Shown here: piece by piece, positions 30,378-40,381 of the stretch
How the letters are laid out: every line of letters begins with the position of its first letter
Position numbering within the stretch: position 1 is the first letter of the stretch
NCBI RefSeq assembly: GCF_000002515.2
Contig: NC_006041.1
Location: 1,302,001 to 1,366,000 of the forward strand
DNA from: Kluyveromyces lactis
Taxonomy: Eukaryota > Ascomycota > Saccharomycetes > Saccharomycetales > Saccharomycetaceae
Length of the DNA stretch: 64,000 nucleotides
Direction of reading: 5' to 3'
Notes under the pieces: model-generated
What the model saw: the letters and a program-made list of their open reading frames with translations, nothing else
The model's database searches: none
Told to the model about the DNA's origin: nothing
Program-made: the position numbers and the translations under genes

Positions 30378-31469
30378 TTACACCGTCAACGATGTATAAG
30401 TATTAGATTCTTGTACGAATTCTTGCGACAAAGGTCTTCCATTATTGAGCGAGCCATACGATAGCACGGCCGCAGAGGAAGTAGACGATGATGGTGAATG
30501 AGAGCCATCCAATTCAGAGAGAAACTTCGAATCGTGAACCAAAGATTCTTCAAAGTAGTAGATGGATGCAGAAATGCGTACCACTCCGATGGTTAGCACT
30601 ATGAAACCGAACACAAGCCCTGTGTATAAAATCTCGGCTGTATGCGGTACCAATGAATCGTGATAGAACATTGTACTGTTCAAGATTGTAGTCAAATTAT
30701 AGATGGAGAACACAAACGGATAAAGGATCGATGTAGAAAGATGAGAAAGCCCTGCGTTCAACAAATACAACTGAGTCAACGAGAAAGTTACCAATACCAA
30801 AACGAGCAAGACCATATGTAAAGAGATGGACCATTCAGTAACGATAACGTTCGACACGCATTTGGCAATGAGTAAAGCATGAGCTGACCATATACCACTA
30901 GCAAATACAAGCGAAAACCCTTTGACACGTTTCCCGACACCGAAAACACCCACCACAATAGACATGATAGCTAAAGCGTTGGTACCGACAAAATAACGAA
31001 TAAATTTTTCACTTTGAGCCAATTCGCACAACTCTTCAAACGTATGCGTCAAAGGAGTGTTTATGAACATACATGACATTGAAGCCATGATGGTACCACC
31101 AGCACAAACAAAACCAGTGGGAATCAGGGGGAACGGTTCTCGTAGAAGCATATGGGAAAATAAAGAGTTGAAAACCAGGCCAGATGCCTGTAAGGGAGCC
31201 AATACGATCAAGGGCAAAGTAGCTATTTGAATGACACAACCGAATAAATTAGCCAAAAGGAAAAGCGAAAACCCCAATTGCCATCTCTTATTCCTATAAA
31301 CGATTGATCTAGGTGGTACCTTCAGTTCAGAATGAAGGGAAAGAAGTTCCGAATTATTGTAGTGGAACATTTCAATACATTCAGCTTTCCGTTGGAAAAC
31401 GAGTCCTAATGCCTGTAAGGCATTAGCCACGATAGCAGCCACGACTCCTAGCAGAACCACGGGGGGCAT
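30378..31469 (-). CDS. NIPA-type (DUF803) magnesium transporter
   Basis: The 363-residue protein has eight or nine membrane segments in the NIPA/DMT pattern. TM1 is LLGVVAAIVANALQALGLVF, followed by basic residues. The pair IATLPLIVLAPLQASGLVFNS and LREPFPLIPTGFVCAGG is the typical NIPA centre, and a late YPFVFSIYNLTTILNS segment matches the family. The C-terminal 50 residues are Ser-rich and cytosolic. NIPA proteins carry magnesium and other divalent ions, or set membrane lipid composition in fungi. I know no S. cerevisiae orthologue. Metal specificity is inferred. Confidence 0.75.
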   Translation of the reverse strand: MPPVVLLGVVAAIVANALQALGLVFQRKAECIEMFHYNNSELLSLHSELKVPPRSIVYRNKRWQLGFSLFLLANLFGCVIQIATLPLIVLAPLQASGLVFNSLFSHMLLREPFPLIPTGFVCAGGTIMASMSCMFINTPLTHTFEELCELAQSEKFIRYFVGTNALAIMSIVVGVFGVGKRVKGFSLVFASGIWSAHALLIAKCVSNVIVTEWSISLHMVLLVLVLVTFSLTQLYLLNAGLSHLSTSILYPFVFSIYNLTTILNSTMFYHDSLVPHTAEILYTGLVFGFIVLTIGVVRISASIYYFEESLVHDSKFLSELDGSHSPSSSTSSAAVLSYGSLNNGRPLSQEFVQESNTYTSLTV

Positions 31470-31682
31470 CTTGTAACCTGGCGAAGAGAAGAGAAGACAA
31501 TATACCTTGGGGATGAAATGGTATATGGTATAATATGGGATATTAAATGTGTGTTCTGTATGGTTTGGTTCAGTACTTTTGTACTTGATCTGGAACGAGA
31601 TATGCTAATACTGAGAAAAGATGAACAATGCGAGATGTGAAGTGCAAAGCAATGAAATGGCAGTTGAAACAGAGGAAGAATA

Positions 31683-31715
31683 GAGTCACGTGAGTCCGAA
31701 GGACTCACGTGACTC
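31683..31715. repeat. Perfect inverted repeat with two CACGTG boxes
   Basis: The arms GAGTCACGTGAGTCC (31683-31697) and GGACTCACGTGACTC (31701-31715) are exact reverse complements around a GAA loop. Each arm holds a CACGTG (Cbf1/Pho4-type) box, at 31687-31692 and 31706-31711, flanked by GAGTC/GACTC, close to Gcn4-type half-sites. It lies 214 bases upstream of the NIPA-like start. Confidence 0.85.
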
Positions 31716-31797
31716 CCACCCCTCCCACACAGCCATAATTTTTTCGTCTGAAACACTACGGCAGACGGATCGGCGGAATTTCCCATTCTCTTACCAT

Positions 31798-31829
31798 ACC
31801 CAATGCGGAAACTTGTTTCCGCATTGGGT
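31798..31829. repeat. Perfect inverted repeat, 15-bp arms, 2-base loop
   Basis: The arms ACCCAATGCGGAAAC (31798-31812) and GTTTCCGCATTGGGT (31815-31829) are exact reverse complements around TT. It lies 82 bases beyond the CACGTG repeat in the same divergent promoter. I do not recognise a known binding site. Confidence 0.85.
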
Positions 31830-32344
31830 TTCCTAAGTGCAACACCGTGTTCCTTCACACTGCCACGCAGATCTCTTTCCGTTCCTCTTTCGGAAACCAG
31901 TTCCTACAAAACACCCACACACTCCAATCTATATTTCCCTACTACCAATACCAGATCATCTTCCACGACCGTAGCAAACCTTTTCCTCCTCCTCCGTATT
32001 GGGTAACGCCATTTCCCGATCGGGCCACTGCCACTGACAACAGGGGAAAATACCCAAAGATCTAGATCTCTTCGCCTGGAATCGACAAAAAGAAACCGCA
32101 ATTACTTTGCCATTCGAGCCAACCAAAGGACCGAAACAAAAATTCACCGACCGCTATGTAGAACAGCCGGCAGCAGGACGAAAAAGAAAGCGCAATGAGA
32201 TTTCCGTTTTTGTCTGAAACAGATACTTTCTGTTACTTGATTCGATTTGATTTGATTCACTTTGTCACAGTTTTACTTTTTCAATTTTGGCAATGGATCT
32301 GGAAACAGGAATCATAGATTATTACTGTTTATATTTTATAACAG

Positions 32345-32368
32345 TATATATATATATATATATATATA
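32345..32368. repeat. (TA)12 dinucleotide run
   Basis: Twenty-four bases of alternating TA lie upstream of the SUN-family gene. It may serve as a TATA element and is likely length-variable between strains. Confidence 0.8.
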
Positions 32369-32634
32369 GAGAAGAGATCTACAGTACGGAAAGTTGTTTC
32401 ATTAGTGGTAGATTGATTGATTTACTTTGATCTATTTGTTTTTTGTAGTTTTATAGTTCTTCTGCCTTTCTTACCTCGGTATCCATCAAAGATCAGATCA
32501 TTTTAGTATCCCAACTATTTGCCATTCCTTATTATTATCATTTTTCAATAGGTAATTCGTTTCTAGAAACTATTGATTAATATTACATTCACTTTTCTGA
32601 CCCTTTGTCGTTCATTAGATCTGATATTTCGAAA

Positions 32635-33831
32635 ATGGTTTCCACTAAATCTTTGTTTGTGTTTGCTTTGAGTGCTTCTGCTGCTTTTGCGGCCCCTGCG
32701 CCAGGTTCTAAGCATATCCACCGTAAGGAAAAGAGAGCTGCTGTCACTGTTACTCAGTACTACGACCAAAACGGTAACGTTATTGCTGATCCTAACGCTG
32801 TTGCTACTGTTCCAGTCGAAGCAGCTGCTATGCAGGCTGCTTCAGTGGTTACTTCTGCTACTTCTGCTGCGCAGACGACTTTGAGTCCTACTTCTAGCGC
32901 TGAAGAAGTGACTTCATCCTCATCATCTTCTTCATCCTCTTCATCTTCATCTTCCTCTTCCTCCTCCTCTTCATCTTCTTCCACTTCCACTTCTACCTCT
33001 GGCTCCAGCTCCGGTATCGATGGTGATTTGTCTGATTTCTCCGGCCCAAGTGAAGAATTCGAAGACGGTACCATCCCATGTTCTCAATTCCCTTCTGGTC
33101 AAGGTGTCGTCGCCGTTGACTGGATCGGTTTGGACGGCTGGTCCACTATCATGGACATGGACGGTGAAACTTCTAGCTCTTGTGAAGACGGTTACTACTG
33201 TTCTTATGCTTGTCAAGCTGGTATGTCCAAGACCCAATGGCCTAGCGAACAACCAAGCGATGGTAAGTCCATCGGTGGTTTGCTATGTAAGAACGGTTAC
33301 TTATACCGTACGAACCAAGATTCCAAATACTTGTGTGAATGGGGTCGTCAATCCTCTTACGCCGTTAACAACAAGGACTCTGCTATCTCCTTGTGTAGAA
33401 CTGACTACCCGGGTTCTGAAAATATGGTTGTTCCAACTTTGGTCCAACCAAACTCTAAGAAGCCAATCTCCGTCGTTGACGAAGATTCTTACTACAAATG
33501 GCAAGGTAAATCCACCTCTTCTCAATACTACGTCAACAACGCCGGTGTTTCTGTTGAAGACGGTTGTATCTGGGGTACTGACGGTTCTGGTGTCGGTAAC
33601 TGGGCCCCAGTTGTCTTGGGTGCTGGTTACGTCAATGGTATCACTTACCTGTCCATCATTCCTAACCCAAACAACAACGAGGCTCCAAACTACTCCATTA
33701 AGATTGAGGCTGCTGACGGCGCTTCTGTGAACGGTGCTTGTTCTTACATCGATGGTAGTTACACTGGTAGTGGCTCTGACGGTTGTACCGTTTCTGTCAC
33801 TTCTGGTACTGCTAACTTCGTCTTCTACTAG
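32635..33831 (+). CDS. UTH1: SUN-family secreted cell-wall protein (UTH1/NCA3 ancestor type)
   Basis: From ATG 32635 the protein has 398 residues. A signal peptide ([20 protein letters not shown]) is followed by a Kex2-type KR site. A Ser/Thr-rich stretch with a long serine run lies at about residues 80-125. The Cys-rich SUN domain ([38 protein letters not shown]) fills the rest. Family members act on beta-glucan in the wall during growth and separation. Position beside SHB17 matches UTH1 (YKR042W), and position beside ASF1 and PHO86 matches NCA3 (YJL116C), so this single gene stands for both duplicates. Codon use is strongly biased (GGT, TCT/TCC), suggesting high expression. Confidence 0.92.
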   Translation: MVSTKSLFVFALSASAAFAAPAPGSKHIHRKEKRAAVTVTQYYDQNGNVIADPNAVATVPVEAAAMQAASVVTSATSAAQTTLSPTSSAEEVTSSSSSSSSSSSSSSSSSSSSSSSTSTSTSGSSSGIDGDLSDFSGPSEEFEDGTIPCSQFPSGQGVVAVDWIGLDGWSTIMDMDGETSSSCEDGYYCSYACQAGMSKTQWPSEQPSDGKSIGGLLCKNGYLYRTNQDSKYLCEWGRQSSYAVNNKDSAISLCRTDYPGSENMVVPTLVQPNSKKPISVVDEDSYYKWQGKSTSSQYYVNNAGVSVEDGCIWGTDGSGVGNWAPVVLGAGYVNGITYLSIIPNPNNNEAPNYSIKIEAADGASVNGACSYIDGSYTGSGSDGCTVSVTSGTANFVFY

Positions 33832-34542
33832 ATCTACAGTGTAGAAACAGATCAATTTTTTTTTTCCCAACGCATCTCACAGTTTTTATCCCATTTTATG
33901 GTTAAAAAGAGAGAAAAGATATACCCCTTCCCCCCATTTCATTCACTCGCTTTATTTCTATCCTCTTCTTTTTTGAATAACATCAATACCCTTTGCACCT
34001 TTATTCCTCAAAAAAAATCAAATTAAAGATTACTATTTGAGTTCTCTGTTTTCTATTTTTCCAGCCTGCATCATCCGTTCGTTATATCAATTGACGAATC
34101 CTTCTCTAAAAAAGATATTCAAAGAACTATTTGTGGATCATTTAGAGTCACACATATTGCTACTCTAATTAAACAAAACTACTCTTTTTTTTTGCACTAT
34201 TCTTTAAACGTCATTTACATGTTTGGAATTCAAACATTGGTTCAATCATATTTTGATACCCCCGAACTCACATGCATCATTTTGCTGCACTGAATCAACT
34301 TAAAGTTCTTTGCCAATTTCCCTAAATTTTTTTCATTGATAGAATTTTGTCCTACAGATTATTTTCATATTTATGGGAGGTTCTCTTTTCCTCTTATAAT
34401 GTACTTCACCATATCGTTTGGTTGATGTAAGGTTTTTTTATCTTTTATAAAAATGGTGGGTTGTATAATTATTTCTTATCAATTAAGGTTTTCTATTTAA
34501 AATTATTTCATCCTTTCTAAATTCGTGCTTCTTTGCTCTTCT
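33832..34542. other. Convergent intergenic region, T-rich
   Basis: These 711 bases lie between the 3' ends of the SUN-family gene and SHB17. They are T-rich with many short T-runs on the plus strand, fitting 3' UTR and terminator sequence. No gene was seen. Confidence 0.5.
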
Positions 34543-35358
34543 TTATTCAACTACCGGTTCATGTTGAGATTCTTCCTCTGGTGGGGCAATAAATGTTCCG
34601 GCCAACGCTAGAGCAGGTTCGTCAATATTATGGTGTGCATAAGAAAGAACTCCCATACCACCAGCATCCAACAAGAAGTTTGGATTATCAACCAAGTATC
34701 TGTACTTTTCCATTGTTACATTAGGAACAGTCTCATCGTTATAAGTAGGTTTTGGTGGATCGAATGATGGTTCATATTTTTCTTCTAATCCATGTTTGAT
34801 CCACAAGGATGCGAAATAACGTAATGCATGGCCATGTGCAAACACCAAGATATCACTTGGTACTCCGTCTTTCTGTTGTTGGCGATGTAGGTTTTGAATT
34901 CTGGAAATGACACGGGAAAGTCTACAACCGATTTGCTTGGTGCTTTCACCGTTTTCACAACCATCACGCCAGATGTTCCAAGGCCTTTCTTGATCCAAAC
35001 CACGGGATTTTCTCAATTTGACAATTTCATGGGTCAACAGACCCTCGTAATCACCATATTCCCATTCTCTTAGATCGTTATCGACTACGATTCTGATCTT
35101 TGAACGTTGTTCTTCAGTAAGGGATTCCAAAATTAAATCAACAGTCTTTCTAGCACGTTGACGAGGAGAAGTGAAAATGTATGTGATATGGTTTGGGTCA
35201 ATGAACTTGTTACCAAAGACGCATTTACCAGTTCTTCTCATCTGTTCAACACCATATGGAGTCAACGGAATATCAGTTAATCCGGTATATTGACCGGATT
35301 TTGACCATTCAGTTTGTCCATGACGGACGATAATACAACGGGGAGTAACTTTAGACAT
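34543..35358 (-). CDS. SHB17: Sedoheptulose-1,7-bisphosphatase Shb17
   Basis: The 271-residue histidine-phosphatase-superfamily enzyme matches S. cerevisiae Shb17 (271). The RHG motif with catalytic His13 lies at 12-14 in IIVRHGQTEWS, the second phosphate-pocket segment is TSPRQRARKT, and LVFAHGHALRY carries the second His. It removes phosphate from sedoheptulose 1,7-bisphosphate and drives riboneogenesis into the non-oxidative pentose phosphate pathway. RPE1, an enzyme of that pathway, lies 8 kb away. Position matches YKR043C next to UTH1. Confidence 0.96.
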   Translation of the reverse strand: MSKVTPRCIIVRHGQTEWSKSGQYTGLTDIPLTPYGVEQMRRTGKCVFGNKFIDPNHITYIFTSPRQRARKTVDLILESLTEEQRSKIRIVVDNDLREWEYGDYEGLLTHEIVKLRKSRGLDQERPWNIWRDGCENGESTKQIGCRLSRVISRIQNLHRQQQKDGVPSDILVFAHGHALRYFASLWIKHGLEEKYEPSFDPPKPTYNDETVPNVTMEKYRYLVDNPNFLLDAGGMGVLSYAHHNIDEPALALAGTFIAPPEEESQHEPVVE

Positions 35359-35770
35359 TGGTAATAAGTGTGGTCTGTCCTCTAACAGCTATCGATTAAG
35401 TTGCACACAGTGACTTCACAGGTACAATCCAGGGACCTTATAGATGGAACTTTATGACCACGTATTCCTTCCTTCTCTTTATATCTCATATTTTTTCCGA
35501 GCCTTGAAATGAAAATAGACGATGCTTGGCAGACAACATCAGTTGGTGTCCGTTGCTAAGAAAGAATACAAAAGAACCGGATACAGAAGTTTCAATGCTG
35601 GAAGCGTGAATTATATTTATACACATTATGTAACTTTACTAGTAGATCGATGCGATAGTGAATTGGTACATGTACATACCCGAGGCGGTATTAGAAAGTG
35701 AGAAGAAAATAAAAAAAGTGTCCGTTGATAGTGGAAACCGAAAGATAGAGATTGGGAGTTTTCACAGTGT
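35359..35770. other. SHB17 promoter region
   Basis: The 412 bases carry the upstream region of SHB17 and the 3' flank of PHO86. No gene, RNA or strong repeat was recognised. Confidence 0.5.
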
Positions 35771-36658
35771 TCAATCCTTCTTTGGTTCAAAATGGAATTG
35801 AATACCCCATAGCTCTTTCTTGATACCAAACATAGTTGCCAAGAACTTATTTTCAGGCAATTTGTAACTTTCGATCATGCTAAATCCCTTCTTGGCCAAC
35901 GTTTTCTTTGTATAGTTTTCAAAAGAATATACGTCCACTAGCAATTTCATCGATTCTCCGTGTTTGAATTGCGGATGTTCTTTTTGATAGTTCTTGGTAC
36001 GAATCAACGCCCAATCGATAAGGTCTTCCAAAATCCCACTCTTCAAATATACACGACGACAACCTATCGTAGAAACACCCATAACCAAAGCGTCCTTCTT
36101 ACTCAATGGCTTGTTCTCCAAGACCGAAACAACAGCAATGGGCGTGTCACGGTACACAATGATCTCAGTGTTATCCAACAGGTTTTCATCCTGTGGTTCG
36201 CCACTTGCCAATTTCTTCAAATCAATGCCGTAGATGATTTGTCCATTGGTATCCAAGATCAACTTGGATTTCCTCTTAAACACCATTTCCGTAATCTTAG
36301 ACAACAAAGTAATTATTGTAGACCCAGTGATGGCCCATACCAATACACATGTCACCATCTCTTTCTTGTTCATCAACATAAACTGATACAACCACCCAGT
36401 CACGTGATTAGCATGCCCTGGATAATTGGATTGCGTTGCCAAGTACAGCAACCCACATGAAATCACGGTCGATACTGTGAGTGGATGCCAGAACAAATGC
36501 CTATTTAGCAAGGCACATTGCTGTTTAATAAAATCAACAGCAAGATTCAATGAAGCATTAGCAAATTCAGGTTTTAAAGAAGTACCATAGATTGTGGGAG
36601 GAGCATCCTCATCAATAGGATCGTTCAAATGAGCATCAATTTGCTTTATACTGACCAT
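35771..36658 (-). CDS. PHO86: ER packaging chaperone Pho86
   Basis: The 295-residue protein (S. cerevisiae 311) has two membrane segments, at about 58-76 and 101-121, near the N-terminus and a cytosolic remainder. S. cerevisiae Pho86 is an ER-resident factor needed for folding and export of the phosphate transporter Pho84. The N-terminus (IDEDAPPTIYGTSLKPEFANASL) and the position beside the UTH1/NCA3-type gene (YJL117W) support the call. A CACGTG lies within the coding region near 36402. The shared intergenic space has another at 37240, too far away to assign as a Pho4 site. Confidence 0.88.
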   Translation of the reverse strand: MVSIKQIDAHLNDPIDEDAPPTIYGTSLKPEFANASLNLAVDFIKQQCALLNRHLFWHPLTVSTVISCGLLYLATQSNYPGHANHVTGWLYQFMLMNKKEMVTCVLVWAITGSTIITLLSKITEMVFKRKSKLILDTNGQIIYGIDLKKLASGEPQDENLLDNTEIIVYRDTPIAVVSVLENKPLSKKDALVMGVSTIGCRRVYLKSGILEDLIDWALIRTKNYQKEHPQFKHGESMKLLVDVYSFENYTKKTLAKKGFSMIESYKLPENKFLATMFGIKKELWGIQFHFEPKKD

Positions 36659-36781
36659 TTTATAATCAGAAGATCACGCCTTGTCAGATGTACTACTACC
36701 AAACAATATAAAACAAATATCTATTGGATAGTATAGTGTGAGAGAAGTCTTTTGTATTTTCAATCCTAATAGGTAAGTGCA

Positions 36782-36818
<37 letters not shown>

Positions 36819-37323
36819 GCACTGTCTATTCGTTAAAAGCGAAGTTATGTTTGATTTTCTTGAGAAAATCAATATATCCAGAAATCGAATTTTTCAACAT
36901 TTCGAATACACATGGACTACATATCATACACATGGACTTGCCAATCAATTACTAAGTACTTGGGTGTGGATTTCTGTGGGCTGTACCTGCTCTTTTTTAT
37001 GCAGTTGGTTTCGGCTTGTACAATTAGTGCATCTGTGTGTGAATGTACTGTGTATGTATTGTGTATGTATTTTCACCGTTTTACATCTCGACGATATAGC
37101 CATATATTACCTTTCATTAATTCCATTTAGTAAACGTGGAATTAATCACATCCCAGGAGCGCAAGAATTGAGGAAACACGGTGTGTGTGTGTGTGTGTGC
37201 GTATGCTGCAATGCATATTGTTCTTTCTTTTTTTTCAGTCACGTGCCTAAGAAGCGTAATTAAGATCGGGTGTTAGATCTTCATAGCGGGATTGGCCCGC
37301 TTCTTGAGTCGACTGTCGCAGAC
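36659..37323. other. PHO86 promoter region with microsatellites
   Basis: The 665 bases hold a (TA)12 run at 36789-36812 and a (GT)9 run at 37181-37199. A direct repeat of ATACACATGGACT stands near 36905 and 36925, and a CACGTG at 37240-37245. A hairpin AGCGGG/CCCGCT at 37285-37301 stands near the CPS1 3' end and could take part in its termination. A plus-strand ATG frame (36817-37263) is listed separately. Confidence 0.55.
36817..37263 (+). CDS. Doubtful 148-codon ORF, Cys-rich and hydrophobic
   Basis: The ATG frame from 36817 fills most of the PHO86-CPS1 intergenic space. The predicted protein is hydrophobic and rich in Cys and His, and includes VCVCVCV from the GT repeat. It has no known motif. 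The TG-rich composition makes stops rare in this frame, so a chance ORF is the likeliest reading. It is listed because it is the longest unexplained ATG frame in the core region. Confidence 0.15.
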
Positions 37324-39024
37324 TCATTCACAAGAGTTTTGGATATACTCGTATGCGAATGCAATCATGTTCATGTATGATTGTGCAGATATAGTCTCAT
37401 TCACGCCGTGCACATGGCCTTCCGTGACAGAGTTAGTAGTTGAAAACCTGTAACGGTAGATATTCTTGGTTAGATTCCAATACTTGGCAGTATCTGTATT
37501 CCCCGTAGTGATCGATGGGGAAACGACGGCTTTGGCACCTGGGTACGTGATATCTTCGAGGATATGTCTAATGGTACCGGCAAAAGTACCCCAAGCTTCG
37601 TTACCATATGTAGGCGATACAGGTGCCGGTTCAAGGCATTCTGATGTGTCAAACTCAAAACTTCCGAGGCCATTGGCGTCTTCGATGACAGTTTCGCCCT
37701 TATAGGTTAAGCCAACTCCGTATTTCTTGGCGATAGTCTCCACTTGGTCCATGATTTTTTGTTCAGTGTCGTGGCAATTGGATCCGATGTTGATTCTATG
37801 GTTAATGTATAGTGTAGATAGTTCTGGCAAGGCGTTGATTTTGAATCCGCTATGGAAAATATCAGCTGCCTGCGTAGTCTTTATCAACCATTTGAATTTG
37901 TCATTACCACTGACCCAATCTACCACATGGTCCCTTGCATACTTGCTGTGCTCGTAATGACGGATTGCATTTCTGGGGAGACCGATATCGTCAGTGTCAG
38001 TGTGTTCTACCATACAGTACAAATGTTTCAAGAACGGATTTTCCAAATGGAGGGACGGTTTGAATGGATTCGTCTCTACACTATGGATCAAATCAGCCAT
38101 TATACCAATACCAGTGTTTTCAGGAGGCACCGAAGAATGTCCTCCCTTTGTGTTCAACTGAATTATGCTGCTTAATGAACCCTTTTCACCAACTGCCGGT
38201 AAAGCGAAATAGGTGTCACCAATTTTCTCTACCGAACTTCCACCCTCATCTACAATGGCATATATCCCGTCAGTGCCATATTTGTCCATAAGGTGCTCGT
38301 TTATGGTCTGGGCACCATATCCGCCACCAACTTCTTCGTCAAATCCAAATGCCAAGATCACAGTACGCTTTGGTTGGAATCCGCCCTTAATTAATAATTC
38401 CACTGATTCAAAAACCGAATTGACCAAAGCTTTGCAATCAGCAACACCTCTACCGAAAAGATTCTCGCCATCAAACGTACCATTGTATGGTGGATACCCC
38501 CATTGATCTATGGTTTCTGCATTGACAGGCACGACATCTTGATGTCCTGCTAAAACTAAAGGCTTTAAACTAGCATCTTTCCCCTCCCAAACGTAAACCA
38601 AATTGTATTTGTATTTAGTTTCATCAAGTTTCAAAGTCTTATGCACTGCAGGGTACGTCTTACGGAAATAGTCATGTAACACTGTGAAGTTTTCATATAC
38701 CTTAGGAAATTCAATAGGATCTAGATGAGAATCATACGATTCAGTAGGAATTCTAACGGATCCTAATAGTTTCTCAACGGCATCGCTACGATATTCGACA
38801 TCGTGTGTGATCATTTCCAAGGTCGAGTTATCATTGATGTATGAAGGCGGTTTCAAATTTGGTGCGTTTGGACACAATGGTTCACTTGCAGTCTGATTAT
38901 CTTTCAAGGTCCTTGACCATCTGGATAAATGCAAACCACATAAAAACAACAAAACTGTCACCACAGCCAAGGCCTTTAGCCTTAAATTAGAAATATGAAC
39001 GTCACGATTCTCCTTAATACCCAT
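37324..39024 (-). CDS. CPS1: Vacuolar carboxypeptidase S (Gly-X carboxypeptidase)
   Basis: The 566-residue M20 metallopeptidase (S. cerevisiae 576) has a short cytosolic N-terminus and a membrane anchor at about 17-33. The catalytic domain carries the two-zinc ligands: His161 and Asp163 in LAGHQDVVPV, Asp196 in GRGVADCKA, and Glu230-Glu231 in GFDEEVGGGYGA. It removes C-terminal residues from peptides with penultimate glycine in the vacuole and reaches it through multivesicular bodies. Lys residues in the cytosolic tail (4, 17) could serve as sorting ubiquitin sites. In S. cerevisiae CPS1 lies elsewhere on chromosome X (YJL172W). Confidence 0.96.
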   Translation of the reverse strand: MGIKENRDVHISNLRLKALAVVTVLLFLCGLHLSRWSRTLKDNQTASEPLCPNAPNLKPPSYINDNSTLEMITHDVEYRSDAVEKLLGSVRIPTESYDSHLDPIEFPKVYENFTVLHDYFRKTYPAVHKTLKLDETKYKYNLVYVWEGKDASLKPLVLAGHQDVVPVNAETIDQWGYPPYNGTFDGENLFGRGVADCKALVNSVFESVELLIKGGFQPKRTVILAFGFDEEVGGGYGAQTINEHLMDKYGTDGIYAIVDEGGSSVEKIGDTYFALPAVGEKGSLSSIIQLNTKGGHSSVPPENTGIGIMADLIHSVETNPFKPSLHLENPFLKHLYCMVEHTDTDDIGLPRNAIRHYEHSKYARDHVVDWVSGNDKFKWLIKTTQAADIFHSGFKINALPELSTLYINHRINIGSNCHDTEQKIMDQVETIAKKYGVGLTYKGETVIEDANGLGSFEFDTSECLEPAPVSPTYGNEAWGTFAGTIRHILEDITYPGAKAVVSPSITTGNTDTAKYWNLTKNIYRYRFSTTNSVTEGHVHGVNETISAQSYMNMIAFAYEYIQNSCE

Positions 39025-39520
39025 TGTTTACTCGATAAAAACCAGTCGCTCTTTCTACGATACCGTTTACAACGTCAAAGCTTCAAATTCTGAGTCTTCT
39101 CTCTCTTTGCTGTAATAATAGCACAAACCTCATTAAGGATATTTAATTTATACTAGCTGTACATAAATATATCTGGTCGAAACTCAAAGGTTCTGCATTG
39201 CCAAAAGGGTTATATAAAAGAGGACGTGGGGTATAATATAATAGAATATAATAGTCTTGATTAGTTTGTAAAATATAACGTACAGAGCCAGCCATACAGA
39301 GTTCTTGAATATTTTAAAGCTTGGTGTTTCTCCTGCTGCTTAGTCGATATCATAGTTTGCATCGTATCCTTATCTATTATCCATACATAGTGATAGAGGC
39401 CGAGGGAAAAAGCAACAAACTAGCTTCTTGGAACCACTTGGTTGCATAAATGACATTTAAGAATGGTCTTGGCAGTGAAAAAAAAAAAAGCACAAACAAA
39501 CGCAGAAGTTGCTTCTGGTT
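39025..39520. other. CPS1 promoter region
   Basis: The 496 bases contain a TATA-like TATATAAAAG at 39211-39220 and several TATAATA repeats after it, plus the 3' flank of PLN1. No gene was seen. Confidence 0.45.
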
Positions 39521-40381
39521 TCAGGTAGAGAGACCTTTCAAACCTTTGACGGAGGTTTCTGTGTCGACAGTTGTATTTGACTCATCACCGACACCGTTGT
39601 ACTTCTTCAATTTTTCAATGGTCAATGAACCCAAATCTGACCCTGTAGTCAAGATAGCTCTAGGAACGGATTCAGTTTCCTTGAAGTTCGTGTCGTATTT
39701 ATCGGAAACAGTCTTGTAGGCAGTTGAATATGTTTCCTTTGCCGTGGAAATGGCTTGTTCATAACCATCCTTAGCTGGCTTCACCAGATTATCATACCTG
39801 GCAACAAATTTCTCTTTAGTAGGCTCCAATACATCCTTGGTAGTGTTTCCCAACTCCTTGAAATGGGGCAAGTCAACAGATTTCCCACTAGAAGATGGAT
39901 GCGTCTCATCCTTGATTAAAGACAAGGGTCTCAAAATCAATTCTTTCACTGTATAGTTCACCACATTAGCAGTATAGTCTACTACGAAATATGCCACCCA
40001 TACACCTAACTTCCCATGGTCATGGTATTCTTCAACGAACGTATCAATACCTTCTCTGAACACCAAGGTGTTGATGAATTCGTCCAACTTCTTGACAATG
40101 GCAACTGATCTGTTGAACGATCTTTTCACGAACGTTGGGGTCTTTGGAGACTCGATGACTTTGATCCTGAACTGGAACAAAATTAGGGAAATGGTAGAAA
40201 TTATATTTGACACCAAAGACAAGCTCAACAAGGCATTAAGCCACTTTATCAACGTCGGATACTTGTTCAAATGATTGATAGTAGCATACTGTGTAGCAAA
40301 TTTATCAGTAGATGGTTTATCAACAACAAGTCTAACTGAAGAAGAGGAGCGGGACCTTTGCTTTTTAACTGGGCCTGTCAT
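39521..40381 (-). CDS. PLN1: Lipid-droplet perilipin-like protein Pln1
   Basis: The 286-residue protein (S. cerevisiae Pln1/Pet10, 283) has a perilipin PAT-like arrangement. A hydrophobic stretch is at about 41-72 (TLIKWLNALLSLSLVSNIIS), and amphipathic helices with repeats such as AKDGYEQAISTAKETYSTAYKTV follow toward the C-terminus. It coats and stabilises triacylglycerol droplets. Position matches YKR046C, two genes from NAP1. Likeness in the N-terminal hydrophobic part (YATINHLNKYPTLIKW) is good. Confidence 0.88.
   Translation of the reverse strand: MTGPVKKQRSRSSSSVRLVVDKPSTDKFATQYATINHLNKYPTLIKWLNALLSLSLVSNIISTISLILFQFRIKVIESPKTPTFVKRSFNRSVAIVKKLDEFINTLVFREGIDTFVEEYHDHGKLGVWVAYFVVDYTANVVNYTVKELILRPLSLIKDETHPSSSGKSVDLPHFKELGNTTKDVLEPTKEKFVARYDNLVKPAKDGYEQAISTAKETYSTAYKTVSDKYDTNFKETESVPRAILTTGSDLGSLTIEKLKKYNGVGDESNTTVDTETSVKGLKGLST

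Larger units (their letters stand above)
31470..32634. promoter_or_regulatory. Divergent promoter with clustered inverted repeats
   Basis: The 1,165 bases between the NIPA-like gene and the SUN-family gene contain no convincing ORF. Short frames in both directions show no family likeness. They do contain two perfect 15-bp-arm inverted repeats and a smaller 6-bp one (CGTCTG 31745-31750 with CAGACG 31762-31767) within 150 bases, plus a (TA)12 run 267 bases before the SUN gene start. Confidence 0.65.

Noticed and set aside
32345-32368. Possible telomere-like or other functional repeat
   Set aside because: It is a plain (TA)12 microsatellite; no Kluyveromyces telomere-repeat sequence was seen anywhere in the window.
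33020-33870. Long alternative frames (about 190-236 codons) over the SUN-family gene
   Set aside because: They are shadows produced by the strongly biased codon use of the real gene; no likeness and no independent starts.
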